From positions 1,805,953-1,869,952 of the forward strand of contig NZ_LK391969.1 in assembly GCF_000939975.1 (NCBI RefSeq): DNA of 64,000 nucleotides, in the 5' to 3' direction. This document shows positions 21,265-33,345 of the stretch, one piece after another. The notes under the pieces were generated by a model that saw only the letters and a program-made list of their open reading frames with translations, searched no databases and had not been told where the DNA came from. Source of the stretch: Pseudomonas saudimassiliensis (GTDB lineage: Bacteria > Pseudomonadota > Gammaproteobacteria > Pseudomonadales > Pseudomonadaceae). Numbering within the stretch: the first letter of the stretch is position 1; each line of letters opens with the position of its first letter. Position numbers and translations under genes: made by a program.

Positions 21265-22713
21265 TCAGCGCCGCCAGAACATCGGGGTCAGCAGCACCAG
21301 CAGGGTGAAGACTTCCAACCGGCCCAGCAGCATGGCGAAGCTGAGGATCCACTTGACCGTCGCGGTCATGTCACCGTAATGCGCCGCGACATCCCCCAGC
21401 CCTGGCCCGAGGTTGTTCATGCAGGCGGTCAGCGCGGAAAAGGCGGTAACAAAGTCCAGCCCGGTGCCCAGCAGCAGCAGGAACAGCAGGGCAAAGGTGA
21501 ACACGTACACCGAGCAGAAGCCCCACACCGCCTCCACTACCCGATCGCCCACGGCCTTGCTGCCCAGCTTGACCGGGAAGACGCCGTTGGTATGCAGCAG
21601 GCGCTTGATTTCGCGCACCCCCTGCTTGAACACCAGCACCACCCGGATGACCTTCATACCGCCGCCGGTGGAGCCGGCGCAGGCACCGACGAAGCTGGCG
21701 TAGAGCAGCATGAAGGGCAGCACCGAGGGCCAGGAAGCGAAGTCGGTCACGGTGAAACCCGTGGTAGTGGCGATGGACACCGTCTGGAAGGCGGCGAAGC
21801 GCAGCGACGAGGCGATATCGTAATACTGGAAATAGATCAGCAATATGCTGCTGATGACGAACAATCCGAGCAGGATCAGCAGATAGGCGCGGCATTCCGG
21901 GTCCTGCCAGTAACTGCGTACCGAACGGAAGCGCCAGGCGGTGAAATGCAGGGCAAAGTTGACCCCAGAGAGGACCATGAACAGCAGGCAGATCAGCTCG
22001 ATCGTCGGGCTGTCGTAATAGCCGATGCTGGCGTCATGGGTGGAGAAGCCGCCAATGGCCACGGTGGAGAAACTGTGGCCGATGGCATCGAATAGCGACA
22101 TGCCGGCCAGCCAGTAGGCGAGCGCGCAGGCCAGGGTCAGGCCACTATAGATGAACCACAATACCTTGGCGGTTTCGGCGATGCGCGGGGTGAGCTTGTT
22201 TTCCTTCAGCGGGCCCGGCATTTCCGCCCGGTACAGCTGCATGCCGCCGACGCCCAGCAGCGGCAGTATCGCCACGGCCAGCACGATGATCCCCATGCCG
22301 CCGAACCATTGCAGCTGCTGACGGTAGAACAGCAGGGAGCGCGGCAGGGTATCGAGCCCGGTGATCACGGTGGCGCCGGTGGTCGTCAGCCCGGAGAAGG
22401 ATTCGAACACCGCATCAGCGACGGTCAGGTCGGGGCGGTCCAGCAGATACAGCGGCACCGCCCCGAACAGCCCCAGTACCAGCCAGAACAGGACGGTAAT
22501 CAGGTAGCCGTCACGGGTGCGCAGCTCGTTACGCCGCTTGCGCACCGGTAGCCACACCAGCAAGCCGACACACAGGGTAATGACAAAGCCGGTGAAGAAG
22601 GCGTCCCGGGCATGTTCGCCGTAGTGCACCCCGACGGCGAAGGCGGGGAGCATGCTGGTGGAGAACAGCATCAGCAGGATGCCGAGGATGCGCTGGATCT
22701 GGGAGTACTGCAT
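21265..22713 (-). CDS. trkH: Trk potassium uptake protein, membrane subunit TrkH
   Basis: Ion-conducting subunit of the Trk K+ uptake system. At 482 residues it has the expected repeated membrane-pore-membrane layout with filter-like loops: SGLTTTGATVITG near residue 110, GGFSTHDASIG near 220, VSIATTTGFTVTDFASWP near 318 and NNLGPGLGDVAAHYG near 440. It lies 29 bp after trkA on the same strand, so gating TrkA and channel TrkH are probably made together. Confidence 0.95.
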   Translation of the reverse strand: MQYSQIQRILGILLMLFSTSMLPAFAVGVHYGEHARDAFFTGFVITLCVGLLVWLPVRKRRNELRTRDGYLITVLFWLVLGLFGAVPLYLLDRPDLTVADAVFESFSGLTTTGATVITGLDTLPRSLLFYRQQLQWFGGMGIIVLAVAILPLLGVGGMQLYRAEMPGPLKENKLTPRIAETAKVLWFIYSGLTLACALAYWLAGMSLFDAIGHSFSTVAIGGFSTHDASIGYYDSPTIELICLLFMVLSGVNFALHFTAWRFRSVRSYWQDPECRAYLLILLGLFVISSILLIYFQYYDIASSLRFAAFQTVSIATTTGFTVTDFASWPSVLPFMLLYASFVGACAGSTGGGMKVIRVVLVFKQGVREIKRLLHTNGVFPVKLGSKAVGDRVVEAVWGFCSVYVFTFALLFLLLLGTGLDFVTAFSALTACMNNLGPGLGDVAAHYGDMTATVKWILSFAMLLGRLEVFTLLVLLTPMFWRR

Positions 22714-22742
22714 GCGCGCGTTTTACCTGTGCCGGTGAAAGG

Positions 22743-24116
22743 TCAGAAAAAGGTCAGACCGAGCTGGAACAGTCGCTCGACGTCGCGAATGTGCTTCTTG
22801 TCGATGACGAACAGGATCACGTGGTCGTCGGACTCGATCACCATCGCATCATGGGCGATCAGCACCTGATCCTTGCGGACCACGGCGCCGATGGTGGTGC
22901 CCGGCGGTAACTTGATATCTCGGATGCTCTTGCCGACGACCTTGGATGAGCGCACATCGCCGTGGGCGACGATTTCGATGGCCTCGGCGGCGCCCCGGCG
23001 CAGCGAATGCACATTGACGATATCGCCTCGGCGTACATGGGTCAGCAGGGTGCCGAGGGTCGCTTGGGAGGGCGAGATGGCGATATCGATCTGCCCGCCC
23101 TGCACCAGATCCACATAGGCGGGGTTGTTGATCAGCGCCATTACCTTGCGCGCGCCGAGCCGCTTGGCCAGCATCGACGACATGATGTTGGCCTCGTCAT
23201 CGTTGGTCACCGCGCAGAAGATATCCACTTCCTCGATATTCTCTTCCATCAGCAGCTCCCGGTCGGAGGCGCTGCCATAGAGCACCACCGCCTTCTCCAG
23301 GTTCTCTGACAGGTAGGCTGCGCGGGCGCGGTTGTTCTCGATGATCTTCACCCGGTACTGGGTTTCGATGGCTTCGGCCAGGCGCTCGCCGATATTGCCG
23401 CCGCCGGCGATCATGATGGTCTTGTGGTTTTTTTCGACCCGCCGCAACTCGCTCATCACCGCACGGATATCCTGGGAGGCGGCAATGAAGAAGACTTCGT
23501 CATCGGCTTCGATCAGGGTATCGCCCTGGGGCGTGATCGGGCGGTCGCGGCGGAAGATGGCGGCGACCCGGGTTGCAACATTGGGCATGTGCTGGCGCAG
23601 ATAGCGCAGCTCCTGGCCGACCAGCGGCCCGCCATAGAAGGCCCGCACGGCCACCAACTGCACCTTGCCGCCGGCAAAATCCAGCACCTGCAGGGCGCCC
23701 GGATTCTGGATCAACCGCTTGATGTAGGTGGTGACCGCCTGCTCCGGGCTGATCAACACGTCGATCGGCACGGCCTCGTTCTGGAACAGCTCGCCGCGAA
23801 TCAGGTACGCCGACTCGCGGATCCGGGCGATCTTGGTCGGCGTGCGGAACAGTGTATAGGCCACCTGGCAAGCGATCATGTTGGTCTCGTCGCTGCTGGT
23901 GACCGCAATCAGCATATCGGCGTCATCGGCGCCGGCCTGGCGCAATATCGTCGGCAGCGAGCCGCGGCCCTGTACCGTGCGGATATCCAGGCGATCACCC
24001 AGCGCCCGGAGGCGCACCGCGTCCACGTCCACCACGGTGATGTCGTTGGCCTCACTGGCCAGCTCGGCGGCCAGACTGCTGCCGACCTGCCCCGCACCGA
24101 GAATGATGATCTTCAT
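22743..24116 (-). CDS. trkA: Trk potassium transport regulatory subunit TrkA
   Basis: Peripheral NAD(H)-binding protein that gates TrkH. The 457-residue protein is a tandem of two RCK modules: Rossmann motif [12 protein letters not shown] at the N-terminus with the acidic VVDVD, and a second [16 protein letters not shown] near residue 236, each followed by a TrkA-C domain. Its start overlaps the end of rsmB by 4 bp. Confidence 0.97.
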   Translation of the reverse strand: MKIIILGAGQVGSSLAAELASEANDITVVDVDAVRLRALGDRLDIRTVQGRGSLPTILRQAGADDADMLIAVTSSDETNMIACQVAYTLFRTPTKIARIRESAYLIRGELFQNEAVPIDVLISPEQAVTTYIKRLIQNPGALQVLDFAGGKVQLVAVRAFYGGPLVGQELRYLRQHMPNVATRVAAIFRRDRPITPQGDTLIEADDEVFFIAASQDIRAVMSELRRVEKNHKTIMIAGGGNIGERLAEAIETQYRVKIIENNRARAAYLSENLEKAVVLYGSASDRELLMEENIEEVDIFCAVTNDDEANIMSSMLAKRLGARKVMALINNPAYVDLVQGGQIDIAISPSQATLGTLLTHVRRGDIVNVHSLRRGAAEAIEIVAHGDVRSSKVVGKSIRDIKLPPGTTIGAVVRKDQVLIAHDAMVIESDDHVILFVIDKKHIRDVERLFQLGLTFF

Positions 24117-25447
24117 GCCTGATCCCTGTTGGCAGGTGCCGTGGAATGGTTGGCGATTTTCAGCAGCTTGGCCAGATAGAAGCCGTCGTGGCCGTTCGGC
24201 TGGGGTAGCAGCTGGCGCCCGCTGGGCTGTTGCAACCCGAAACCGCCATTGATCGGCAGCTCCCGCGCGCCGGCTTGCCGGGCCAGGAAGGCTTCGATGA
24301 CCTGAGTGTTTTCCTCGGGAAGCACCGAGCAGGTGGCGTAGACCAGGATGCCTCCAACTGCCAGGGTCTCCCAGAGGCGGTCGAGCAATTCACCTTGCAG
24401 GGCCGCCAGGGCGCTGATGTCGGCGGGCTGCCGGGTCAGCTTGATGTCCGGGTGACGCCGGATGACGCCGGTGGCCGAGCAGGGCGCATCCAGCAGGATG
24501 CGCTGGAAGGGGACGCCGTCCCACCATCCATCCAGGTCGCGGCCATCGGCGGCCTTGAGGGTGGCCACCAGGCCCAGCCGCTGGAGATTTTCCCGTACCC
24601 GTTCCAGCCGCGCCGGCTCTAGATCCAGCGCCACCAGTTCGGCCAGCGCGGGCTGCAGTTCGAGAATATGACAGGTCTTGCCGCCCGGGGCGCAGCAGGC
24701 ATCCAGCACCCGCTGGCCCGGCTGCAGCTCGAGCAACGGCGCGGCGAGTTGCGCGGCCTCGTCCTGCACGCTTACTGCGCCGGCGGCAAAACCGGGCAGC
24801 TGCTGCACATCACAGGGCTGGGCCAGGGTCACGCCGTCGGCGCTGAAGGGGCAGGGGACCGCGGCAATATCGGCGTCCTGCAGCTGCTGCAGGTAGGCCC
24901 CGCGATCGGTCTGCCGGCGGTTGACCCGCAGGGTCATCGGCGGATGCAGGTTGTTGGCGGCGCAGAGCGCTTCCCAGTGTTCGGGCCAGACCTGCTTGAA
25001 GGTCTTCTGCAGCCAGCGCGGGTGCGACACGCGGATCACCGGATCATGCTCCAGCTCCGCCAGCAGGGCGGTTCCTTCGCGCTGGGTACGGCGCAGCACG
25101 GCATTGAGCATGCCTTTGGCCCAGGGTTTCTTCAGGCTGAGGGCCAACTGCACTGTCTCGCCAATGGCGGCGTGGGCCGGCACCCGGGTATACAGCAGCT
25201 GGTACAGGCCGATCAGCAGCAGGGCATGCACGTCGCGGTCGGCGGCCTTGAGCGGTTTTTGCAGCAGATGATTGGCCAGGCCGTCCAACCGCTGGAACCA
25301 GCGGGCGGTGCCCAGCGCCAGTTCCCGGGCCAGTGCCTGGTCCCGCGGGGTGACCTGCTTGAGCTGGGAGGGCAGGCTGCTGCCCAGCGAAGCCTTGCCG
25401 GCCATGACGGTCGCCAGGGCGTTGGCCGCAGCCAGCCGCGGACTCAT
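24113..25447 (-). CDS. rsmB: 16S rRNA m5C967 methyltransferase RsmB
   Basis: Methylates C967 of 16S rRNA using SAM. The 444-residue protein has an N-terminal NusB-like RNA-binding domain ([29 protein letters not shown]) and a Rossmann methyltransferase domain with [10 protein letters not shown] near residue 245, [15 protein letters not shown] near 315 carrying one catalytic Cys, and [12 protein letters not shown] near 365 carrying the other. It overlaps both neighbours by 4 bp, giving the tight fmt-rsmB-trkA arrangement known from gammaproteobacteria. Confidence 0.97.
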   Translation of the reverse strand: MSPRLAAANALATVMAGKASLGSSLPSQLKQVTPRDQALARELALGTARWFQRLDGLANHLLQKPLKAADRDVHALLLIGLYQLLYTRVPAHAAIGETVQLALSLKKPWAKGMLNAVLRRTQREGTALLAELEHDPVIRVSHPRWLQKTFKQVWPEHWEALCAANNLHPPMTLRVNRRQTDRGAYLQQLQDADIAAVPCPFSADGVTLAQPCDVQQLPGFAAGAVSVQDEAAQLAAPLLELQPGQRVLDACCAPGGKTCHILELQPALAELVALDLEPARLERVRENLQRLGLVATLKAADGRDLDGWWDGVPFQRILLDAPCSATGVIRRHPDIKLTRQPADISALAALQGELLDRLWETLAVGGILVYATCSVLPEENTQVIEAFLARQAGARELPINGGFGLQQPSGRQLLPQPNGHDGFYLAKLLKIANHSTAPANRDQA

Positions 25448-26397
25448 TGACCGTTGGCCAGCAACTGGCCCGGGGCGAACTGGTCGCGGCGGGCATTATA
25501 CAGGTCGGCAAAGGCCAACGGCTTGCCACCGGGCAATTGCAACCGGGTCAGGCGCAGCGCACCGTCGCCGCAGGCCACCAGCAGGCCCTGCTTGCTGCAG
25601 TCGAGAATCTCCCCGGGCTGGCCCTGGCCGGCTTCCGGCTGCGCCGCCCAGATTTTCAGCGGCTGTTCCTGCCAGCGGGCATGGGCCAGCGGCCAGGGAT
25701 TGAAGGCACGGATCAGCCGGTCCAGCTCGGCGGCGGGGCGCGCCCAGTCGATCCGGGCATCGGTCTTGCCCAGCTTGTGCGCGTAGGTGGCCAGGGCGTC
25801 GTCCTGGACGTCCCCGACCAGCGTGCCGGCGGCCAGGCCGTCGATGGCCTGTAGTACTGCCGGTGGCCCCAGCTCGGCGAGACGATCATGCAGGCTGCCG
25901 CCGGTGTCATCGGCGCTGATGGGTGTCATTGTCTTGAGCAGCATGGGGCCGGTATCCAGCCCGGCTTCCATGCGCATCACGGTCACGCCGCTTTCGCTGT
26001 CCCCGGCCTCGATGGCCCGCTGGATAGGTGCGGCGCCGCGCCAGCGCGGCAGCAGCGAGGCATGACTGTTGATGCAGCCCAGGCGCGGGATGTCCAGCAC
26101 CGCCTGGGGTAGGATCAGCCCGTAGGCCACCACCACCAGCAGATCCGGCTGCAGCGCGGCGAGCTGCGCCTGGGCTTCGGCATCCCGCAGCGAGACCGGC
26201 TGGTACACCGGCAGGTCGTGCTGCAGGGCCAGGTGCTTGACGGCGCTCATACTCAGCTTGTGCCCGCGTCCGGCGGGCCGGTCCGGCTGGCTGTAGACCG
26301 CCACGATATTCAGTCCGGCATCCAGCAGCGCCTGCAGATGCGCGGCGGCGAATTCCGGCGTGCCGGCAAAAACGATACGAAGTTCAGAGCTGTTCAT
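25444..26397 (-). CDS. fmt: Methionyl-tRNA formyltransferase
   Basis: Formylates initiator Met-tRNA with 10-formyl-tetrahydrofolate. The 317-residue protein has [16 protein letters not shown] at the N-terminus, the catalytic Asn/His in [20 protein letters not shown] near residue 107-125, [19 protein letters not shown] near 137-155, and a C-terminal OB-like tRNA-binding domain. It follows def on the same strand after 83 bp containing a good terminator. Confidence 0.97.
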   Translation of the reverse strand: MNSSELRIVFAGTPEFAAAHLQALLDAGLNIVAVYSQPDRPAGRGHKLSMSAVKHLALQHDLPVYQPVSLRDAEAQAQLAALQPDLLVVVAYGLILPQAVLDIPRLGCINSHASLLPRWRGAAPIQRAIEAGDSESGVTVMRMEAGLDTGPMLLKTMTPISADDTGGSLHDRLAELGPPAVLQAIDGLAAGTLVGDVQDDALATYAHKLGKTDARIDWARPAAELDRLIRAFNPWPLAHARWQEQPLKIWAAQPEAGQGQPGEILDCSKQGLLVACGDGALRLTRLQLPGGKPLAFADLYNARRDQFAPGQLLANGQ

Positions 26398-26440
26398 GGG
26401 CTGCCTTGGGTCGGCGGGAGACCGACTGGTCGTCCGGGTA

Positions 26441-26467
26441 AAGAAAAGGCTTGCCGGAGCAAGCCTT
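26441..26467 (-). terminator. Intrinsic terminator between def and fmt
   Basis: On the minus strand a perfect 9-bp stem AAGGCTTGC/GCAAGCCTT with a 4-nt loop is followed by TTCTTTAC (overall TTTTCTTTAC after the stem). This is a good Rho-independent terminator in the direction of def and lies 14 bp past its stop. It implies attenuation or a separate promoter for fmt-rsmB-trkA-trkH. Confidence 0.75.
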
Positions 26468-26480
26468 CTGGCCTTCAGGC

Positions 26481-26993
26481 TCAGGCGTTGGCCTGGGCCT
26501 TGTGCAACTTCTCCAGCTTCTTGCGGATGCGGTCACGCTTGAGGTTGGACAGGTAGTCGACGAACAGCTTGCCGTTCAGGTGATCGCACTCGTGCTGGAT
26601 GCAGACCGCCAGCAGACCTTCGCAGATAATGTCGAAGGCCTGGCCATCGCGGTCCAGCGCCTTGACGCGAACCCGCTCCGGGCGGGTGACGGTCTCGTAG
26701 AAGCCCGGCACCGAGAGGCAGCCTTCCTGCATCTCTTCCAGGTCTTCGGTCAGCGGTTCCAGTTCGGGGTTGATGAACACCCGCGGTTCGCTGCGGTCGT
26801 CCGACAGATCCATCACGATAACGCGCTCATGCACGTTGACCTGGGTGGCCGCCAATCCAATCCCTGGGGCGTCGTACATGGTGTCGAACATGTCGTCGAC
26901 CAGTTGCCGGATACGATCATCGACAACCTCAACCGGCTTGGCGATGGTGCGCAGCCGGGGATCGGGAAATTCTAAAATATTTAATATGGCCAT
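26481..26993 (-). CDS. def: Peptide deformylase
   Basis: Iron- or zinc-dependent enzyme that removes the formyl group from new proteins. The 170-residue protein has the three classic motifs: GIGLAATQ near residue 44, EGCLSVP near 90 (metal Cys) and QHECDHLNG near 132 (two metal His and the catalytic Glu). I start at [15 protein letters not shown] (26993), the family N-terminus; an in-frame extension upstream covers the divergent promoter region of tsaP. The first codons are unusually AT-rich. Confidence 0.97.
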   Translation of the reverse strand: MAILNILEFPDPRLRTIAKPVEVVDDRIRQLVDDMFDTMYDAPGIGLAATQVNVHERVIVMDLSDDRSEPRVFINPELEPLTEDLEEMQEGCLSVPGFYETVTRPERVRVKALDRDGQAFDIICEGLLAVCIQHECDHLNGKLFVDYLSNLKRDRIRKKLEKLHKAQANA

Positions 26994-27133
26994 GTCGGTT
27001 TGTGATGCACGTTGTAGAACTGATTCATAAGGTGCTGCTAATATGCGAGCAGCTTGGAAGTATAGCTGGTTCACGTGCCGGAGAAGGCGCGGGACCTTTG
27101 GGTGCTGGCCTCTATAATAAAGGGATTCATGTC

Positions 27134-28159
27134 ATGAGGAAAACATTACTCGGCCTGTTGCTGCTCTCGGTGAGCATTCTGGTGCAGGCGCAGGAGTCGG
27201 TGTTCAGGGAAAACCACCCGGAGCGTTATGAGGTCGTCAGAGGCGATACCCTGTGGGATATTGCCGGTCGGTTCCTCACCCTACCCTGGAAGTGGCCGGA
27301 AATCTGGCACGCCAATCCGCAGATCAACAACCCCCATCTCATCTACCCCGGCGATATCATCTCGCTGGTGTATGTCGATGGCCAGCCGCGGCTGACGGTC
27401 AATCGCGGCCAGGGTGGCACCATCCGCCTGTCGCCGACGGTGCGCTCCGCGCCTGTTGCCGAGGCCATCCCGACCATCCCGCTGGAGGCCATCAACGCCT
27501 TCCTCAACGCCGGTCGGATCATGGATGACCCCGAACAGCTGGAGGCCGCACCTTACATCATCGGCGGCGAAGCCGAAAGTGTGGTAGCGGGCGCCGGCAA
27601 CCGGATTTATGCCCGCGGCGCCGTCGACGAGAGCATTCCCGCCTACGGCATCTATCGCCGCGGCAAGGCCTACACCGACCCCGACACCGGTGATTTCCTC
27701 GGTATCCACGCCCAGGAGATCGGCAATGGTGACGTCCTGGCGACCGAGCGGGACATCACCACTCTGATGGTTACCCGCAGCCGCCAGGAAGTGCGGGTCG
27801 GCGATCGCCTGCTGCAGAGCGAGGAGCGCGCGGTGTCCTCGACCTTCTTCCCGAGCGATCCGGAAGGCGTGGTGGAAGGCCTGATCCTCGATGTGCCCAA
27901 CGGCGTCACCCAGATTGGCCAGTACGATGTGGTCATCCTCAACAAGGGCGCCCGGGACAACCTCAAGGAAGGCAACGTGCTGGCGATCTACAAGACCGGT
28001 GAGACGGTCCGCGATCGCGTATTGAACGAGCGCGTCCAGCTGCCCGACGAGCGCGCCGGCCTGCTGATGGTATTCCGCGTCTATGACCGCATGAGCTACG
28101 GCATCGTGCTCAATGCCCAGCGCCAGCTGGCGATCCTGGACAAGGTCCGCAATCCCTGA
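27134..28159 (+). CDS. tsaP: LysM-domain protein, TsaP-like (type IV pilus secretin-associated)
   Basis: Secreted 341-residue protein with a signal peptide (about 20 residues, ending LVQAQ). It has one LysM peptidoglycan-binding domain near residues 30-80 (YEVVRGDTLWDIAGRFL, WPEIWHANPQI, IYPGDIISLVYVDG) and a long C-terminal domain related to flagellar basal-body assembly proteins. In Pseudomonas and Neisseria the orthologue at this locus, TsaP, anchors the PilQ secretin to peptidoglycan. The ATG at 27134 has AAGGG upstream. It is divergent from def and precedes dprA. Confidence 0.85.
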   Translation: MRKTLLGLLLLSVSILVQAQESVFRENHPERYEVVRGDTLWDIAGRFLTLPWKWPEIWHANPQINNPHLIYPGDIISLVYVDGQPRLTVNRGQGGTIRLSPTVRSAPVAEAIPTIPLEAINAFLNAGRIMDDPEQLEAAPYIIGGEAESVVAGAGNRIYARGAVDESIPAYGIYRRGKAYTDPDTGDFLGIHAQEIGNGDVLATERDITTLMVTRSRQEVRVGDRLLQSEERAVSSTFFPSDPEGVVEGLILDVPNGVTQIGQYDVVILNKGARDNLKEGNVLAIYKTGETVRDRVLNERVQLPDERAGLLMVFRVYDRMSYGIVLNAQRQLAILDKVRNP

Positions 28160-28166
28160 TGATCAG

Positions 28167-28200
28167 CGGCGCCGCTTCCGGGCGGCGCCGTTGTGCAGTT
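28167..28200 (+). terminator. Possible terminator after tsaP
   Basis: CGGCGCCGC (28167-28175) and GCGGCGCCG (28182-28190) form a perfect 9-bp GC stem with a 6-nt loop, 8 bp past the tsaP stop. The following sequence TTGTGCAGTT is only mildly T-rich. Confidence 0.5.
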
Positions 28201-28234
28201 CTCAGTCCTTCATTTTTTTGCCGAAGGCTGATCC

Positions 28235-29362
28235 ATGCCACTCGATATCACCGATCCCCGCCACGCCTGGCTGACCCTGAGCCTGCTCGGGTTGAGCGCG
28301 ACAGCGCGCCGTTCCCTGCTCGAGCAGCAGCTTGATCCCGCCCACATACTAGAAGCCGACGTGTTAACCCTCGGCCAGCTGGGCCTCAGTGGCCGGCTCC
28401 AGCACGCCATCTTGCAGTTCCAGCAGGGCGACCATGCCTTGACGGAGCGCGTCGAGCAGTGCCTGGAATGGGTACACCAGCCTGGCTGCCACCTGCTGAC
28501 CCTCGACGATGCCGATTACCCGGCGCTGCTGCGTGAAATCAGCGATCCACCGCTGGTGCTGTTCGTCCGCGGCGAACCCGCGTTACTGGCCGACCCGCAA
28601 CTGGCGATGGTCGGCACCCGTCACCCCGGCCCCCAGGGCGCCGCCACCGCCCGGGCCTTCGCCCGCGATCTGGCGGCCAGCGGCCTGGTAATCACCAGCG
28701 GCATGGCCCTGGGCATCGACGGCGCGGCCCATCAGGGCGCGCTGGATGCCGGCGGACAGACCATTGCCGTCTGGGGTACCGGCCTGGATAACTGCTACCC
28801 ACGGCGCCATCGCCGGTTGGCCGAAATGATTCTCGACGGCGGTGGTGCGCTGGTCTCCGAGCAACCGCCGCCCACGGCCCCCCACGCCGGGCTGTTTCCC
28901 CAGCGCAATCGCATCATCAGTGGGCTGAGCCTGGGGACCCTGGTGGTCGAGGCCAGCCTCAACAGCGGCTCGTTGATTACTGCCCGGCTGGCCATGGAGC
29001 AGAACCGAGAAGTGTTTGCCATGCCGGGGTCGATCCATAATCCCCAGGCTCGCGGCTGCCATCGCCTGTTGCGCGACGGTGCGGCGCTGGTGGAGACCAC
29101 CCAGGATATTCTGGCGGCGCTGCACCTGCCGCTGCGTGAGGCCCTGGCCACAGATCCGGCCACGGCGGTCGAGCAGGTCCGGCATCCGTTGTGGCGCTGG
29201 CTCGGACAGGATCCAGTCACCGCCGACTGGCTGGCCGTGCAGAGCAGCCTGCCGATCCACCAGGTGCTGCAGGGGTTGCTGGAGTTGGAACTGGACGGGC
29301 ACGTGCAGCACACGCCCCAGGGGTATTCGCGCAGCCCGCCGCTGGCCGCCGCCCCCGGCTGA
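28235..29362 (+). CDS. dprA: DNA processing protein DprA
   Basis: Binds incoming single-stranded DNA and loads RecA during natural transformation. The 375-residue protein has an N-terminal SAM-like region, the Rossmann-type core with [10 protein letters not shown] near residue 127, [16 protein letters not shown] near 155, [17 protein letters not shown] near 181, [12 protein letters not shown] near 222 and [14 protein letters not shown] near 237, and a C-terminal winged-helix (DML1-like) domain. GAAGG precedes the ATG. It sits between tsaP and tsaC as in P. aeruginosa. Confidence 0.94.
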   Translation: MPLDITDPRHAWLTLSLLGLSATARRSLLEQQLDPAHILEADVLTLGQLGLSGRLQHAILQFQQGDHALTERVEQCLEWVHQPGCHLLTLDDADYPALLREISDPPLVLFVRGEPALLADPQLAMVGTRHPGPQGAATARAFARDLAASGLVITSGMALGIDGAAHQGALDAGGQTIAVWGTGLDNCYPRRHRRLAEMILDGGGALVSEQPPPTAPHAGLFPQRNRIISGLSLGTLVVEASLNSGSLITARLAMEQNREVFAMPGSIHNPQARGCHRLLRDGAALVETTQDILAALHLPLREALATDPATAVEQVRHPLWRWLGQDPVTADWLAVQSSLPIHQVLQGLLELELDGHVQHTPQGYSRSPPLAAAPG

Positions 29363-29438
29363 CCCGCCGGGCGATCTTTCCTTGAGCCTGGCCGCTGGCT
29401 CGGCTAATGTCGCCTCTCGCAAATCAGAGAGGTGGACT

Positions 29439-30942
<1,504 letters not shown>

Positions 30943-30943
<1 letters not shown>

Positions 30944-31758
30944 TGGACCGCTATGCCGTTATAGGCAATCCCATTGCCCACAGCAAATCCCCGCTGATCC
31001 ATGGCCTGTTCGCCCAACAGACCGGTGAACAACTGAGTTACGAGGCGCTGCTGGCGCCCCTGAATGACTTCACTGGCACCCTGCGGACCTTTCTGCAGGA
31101 AGGGTTGGGCGTCAATGTCACGGTGCCGTTCAAGGAGCAGGCCTGGGCCCTGGCCGACAGCCGCACCCCGGCAGCGGAACTGGCGGGGGCAGTGAATACC
31201 CTCAAGCGGCAGGCCGATGGCCGGCTGCTGGGGGACAACACCGACGGCAAGGGGCTGGTGCGGGACATCGAGCACAACGCGGGATTTACCCTGGCCGGCA
31301 AGCGGATCCTGCTACTGGGCGCGGGGGGCGCCGCCCGTGGCGTGATCCAGCCACTGCTGGCGGCGGGCCCGGCGCAGTTGTGCGTGGCCAACCGCACCGT
31401 GGAGAAGGCCGAACAGCTGGCGATGCTGTTCAAGGATGAGGGACCGATCAGCGCTGCCGGCTTCGATTGGCTGGAGGAGTCGGTGGACCTGATCATCAAT
31501 GCGACTTCCGCCAGCCTCGACGGCCGCCTGCCGGCCATCGAGCCGACGCTCATCCAGCCGGGCCACACCTGGTGCTACGACATGATGTACGCCAGCGAGG
31601 CCACTGTGTTCAATCGCTGGGCTGCGGCCCAGGGAGCGGCACGCTGTATCGATGGGCTGGGCATGCTGGTCGAGCAGGCCGCCGAGGCCTTCGCCCTGTG
31701 GCGCGGTGTGCGGCCTGACACCGGCCCGGTATTGGCGGTGCTGCGCCAGGGCAGTTGA
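30943..31758 (+). CDS. aroE: Shikimate dehydrogenase (NADP+)
   Basis: Reduces 3-dehydroshikimate to shikimate in aromatic amino acid synthesis. The 271-residue protein has the shikimate-binding [12 protein letters not shown] near residue 11, catalytic Lys in [10 protein letters not shown] near 62, Asp in [13 protein letters not shown] near 100, the NADP-binding [10 protein letters not shown] near 127 and [11 protein letters not shown] near 149. It is translationally coupled to hemF by a TGATG overlap. Its end faces znuB across 32 bp. Confidence 0.97.
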
Positions 31759-31781
31759 GCTGCCTGGGTTGCTGACCTTGG

Positions 31782-31800
31782 CCGGGCGCTTTACGCCCGG
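31782..31800. terminator. Hairpin in the aroE-znuB convergent junction
   Basis: CCGGGCG and CGCCCGG form a 7-bp stem around CTTTA; the right part includes the znuB stop codon. It could help end both transcripts but has no T run. Confidence 0.4.
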
Positions 31801-32576
31801 CGCGGCACCAACAGCGACAGCATGAATAGCCCCGCAGCGCTGACCACGATCGAAGGCCCGGCCGGGGTGTCCAGGTTCCAGGACAGGGCCAGCCCGCCGA
31901 ATACCGCCAGGCAGCCCAGAAGGCTGGCGCCGATCGCCATCTGCTCGGGGGTGCGGGCATGGCGCTGGGCCGCCGCTGGCGGAATGATCAACAGGGAGGT
32001 GATCAGCAGCACACCGACCACTTTCATGGCCACGGCGATCACGATGGCGATCAGTAACATGAGCGCGAGACGAATGCCGCTGACCGGCAACCCTTCGACC
32101 CGCGCCAATTCCTCATGCACGGTGACCGACAGCAGCGGCCGCCAGAGCCAGGCCAGCAGTACCATGACCAGCACCAGCCCGCCGAGCATCCAGCCCAGAT
32201 CCGCCGAGGTGATCGCCAGCAGGTCACCGAACAGGTAGGCCAGCAGGTCTACCCGGACATTATTGGTCAGCGCCAGTACCACCATGCCCAGCGACAGGGT
32301 GCTGTGCGCCAGGATACCCAGCAGGGTGTCGCTGGCCAGCCACTTGCGGTTCTGCATGGCCACCAGCAGCACGGCCAGCAGCACGCAGCCTGCGGTCACC
32401 GCCAGTGTCAGGTTGACCTGCAACAGCATTCCCAGGGCCACGCCCAAGAGCGCGGAATGAGCCAGGGTATCGCCGAAATAGGCCATGCGCCGCCAGACCA
32501 CGAAGGAACCCAGCGGCCCCGCCACCAGTGCTAGGCCGAGCCCTGCCAGTAATGCGTAGAGAAGAAAGTCAGGCAT
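31791..32576 (-). CDS. znuB: Zinc ABC transporter permease ZnuB
   Basis: Membrane subunit of the high-affinity zinc importer. The 261-residue ABC-3 family permease starts [25 protein letters not shown] and has many hydrophobic helices plus family stretches [21 protein letters not shown] near residue 29 and [20 protein letters not shown] near 183. I start at 32576, giving an 8-bp overlap with znuC; longer in-frame sequence lies inside znuC. Third gene of zur-znuC-znuB. Confidence 0.96.
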   Translation of the reverse strand: MPDFLLYALLAGLGLALVAGPLGSFVVWRRMAYFGDTLAHSALLGVALGMLLQVNLTLAVTAGCVLLAVLLVAMQNRKWLASDTLLGILAHSTLSLGMVVLALTNNVRVDLLAYLFGDLLAITSADLGWMLGGLVLVMVLLAWLWRPLLSVTVHEELARVEGLPVSGIRLALMLLIAIVIAVAMKVVGVLLITSLLIIPPAAAQRHARTPEQMAIGASLLGCLAVFGGLALSWNLDTPAGPSIVVSAAGLFMLSLLVPRRA

Positions 32577-33345
32577 GGTTGCAGGCAGATCCGTCCGGGT
32601 GCTGGTGGGAGGAGTCGATGACTTCGCCATGCATGTCGTGGCTGTGGTCATGGTGGTGGTTGTAGACGGCCAGGGCGCTGGCCTGCTTGCCGAACAGGGC
32701 GACAAAGGCGGGGTCGGTGCTGACCTGCTCCGGCCGGCCGGAGCAGCAGACATGGCGGTTGAGGCATACCACGGTATTGGTGGTGGCCATTACCAGGTGC
32801 AAGTCGTGGGAGACCATCAGCACCCCGCAGCCGTAGCGGTCGCGCAGCCGGGTGATCAGCTGATACAGCTCGATCTGGCCGTTCACGTCCACGCCCTGCA
32901 CCGGCTCGTCGAGCACCAGCAGGTCGGGCCGGCGCAACAGGGCGCGGGCCAGCAGGATGCGCTGCTGCTCACCGCCGGATACCTGCTGCAATGGCCGCTG
33001 GGCCAGGTGGGCCGCACCCACCTCGGCCAGCGCCTCCAGCGCCGCGGCCCGCTTGACCTTGGGCGCCAGCAGCAGAAAGCGCAGCACGGTCAACGGCAGG
33101 GTGGCATCGATCTGCATCTTCTGCGGCATGTAGCCGATGCGCAGGCGCGGCTGGCGCTGAATATCGCCACTATCGGCCTTGAGCAGCCCGAGCACAATGC
33201 GCACCAGGCTGGTCTTGCCAGCCCCGTTGGGGCCGATCAGGGTAACGATCTCGCCGCGCCGGACCTGCAGCGAGATGTCCTCGAGGATGGCATTGCCATG
33301 GCGGCGCAGGCCGACTCGTTCGAGGGTCAGCAGGGTCTCGCTCAT
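32569..33345 (-). CDS. znuC: Zinc ABC transporter ATP-binding protein ZnuC
   Basis: ATPase of the zinc importer. The 258-residue protein has Walker [10 protein letters not shown] near residue 37, the Q-loop MPQKMQ, signature [15 protein letters not shown] near 137, Walker [13 protein letters not shown] near 157 and the switch His in MVSHDLHLV. The C-terminal tail is strikingly His-rich ([13 protein letters not shown] and [12 protein letters not shown]), which may bind zinc and sense or buffer it. Overlaps zur by 4 bp and znuB by 8 bp. Confidence 0.97.
   Translation of the reverse strand: MSETLLTLERVGLRRHGNAILEDISLQVRRGEIVTLIGPNGAGKTSLVRIVLGLLKADSGDIQRQPRLRIGYMPQKMQIDATLPLTVLRFLLLAPKVKRAAALEALAEVGAAHLAQRPLQQVSGGEQQRILLARALLRRPDLLVLDEPVQGVDVNGQIELYQLITRLRDRYGCGVLMVSHDLHLVMATTNTVVCLNRHVCCSGRPEQVSTDPAFVALFGKQASALAVYNHHHDHSHDMHGEVIDSSHQHPDGSACNHA

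Noticed and set aside
27113-27118. Perfect TATAAT before tsaP
   Set aside because: No -35 hexamer at a usable distance, and the start site would fall about 9 nt from the ATG, inside the ribosome-binding region; not listed as a promoter.
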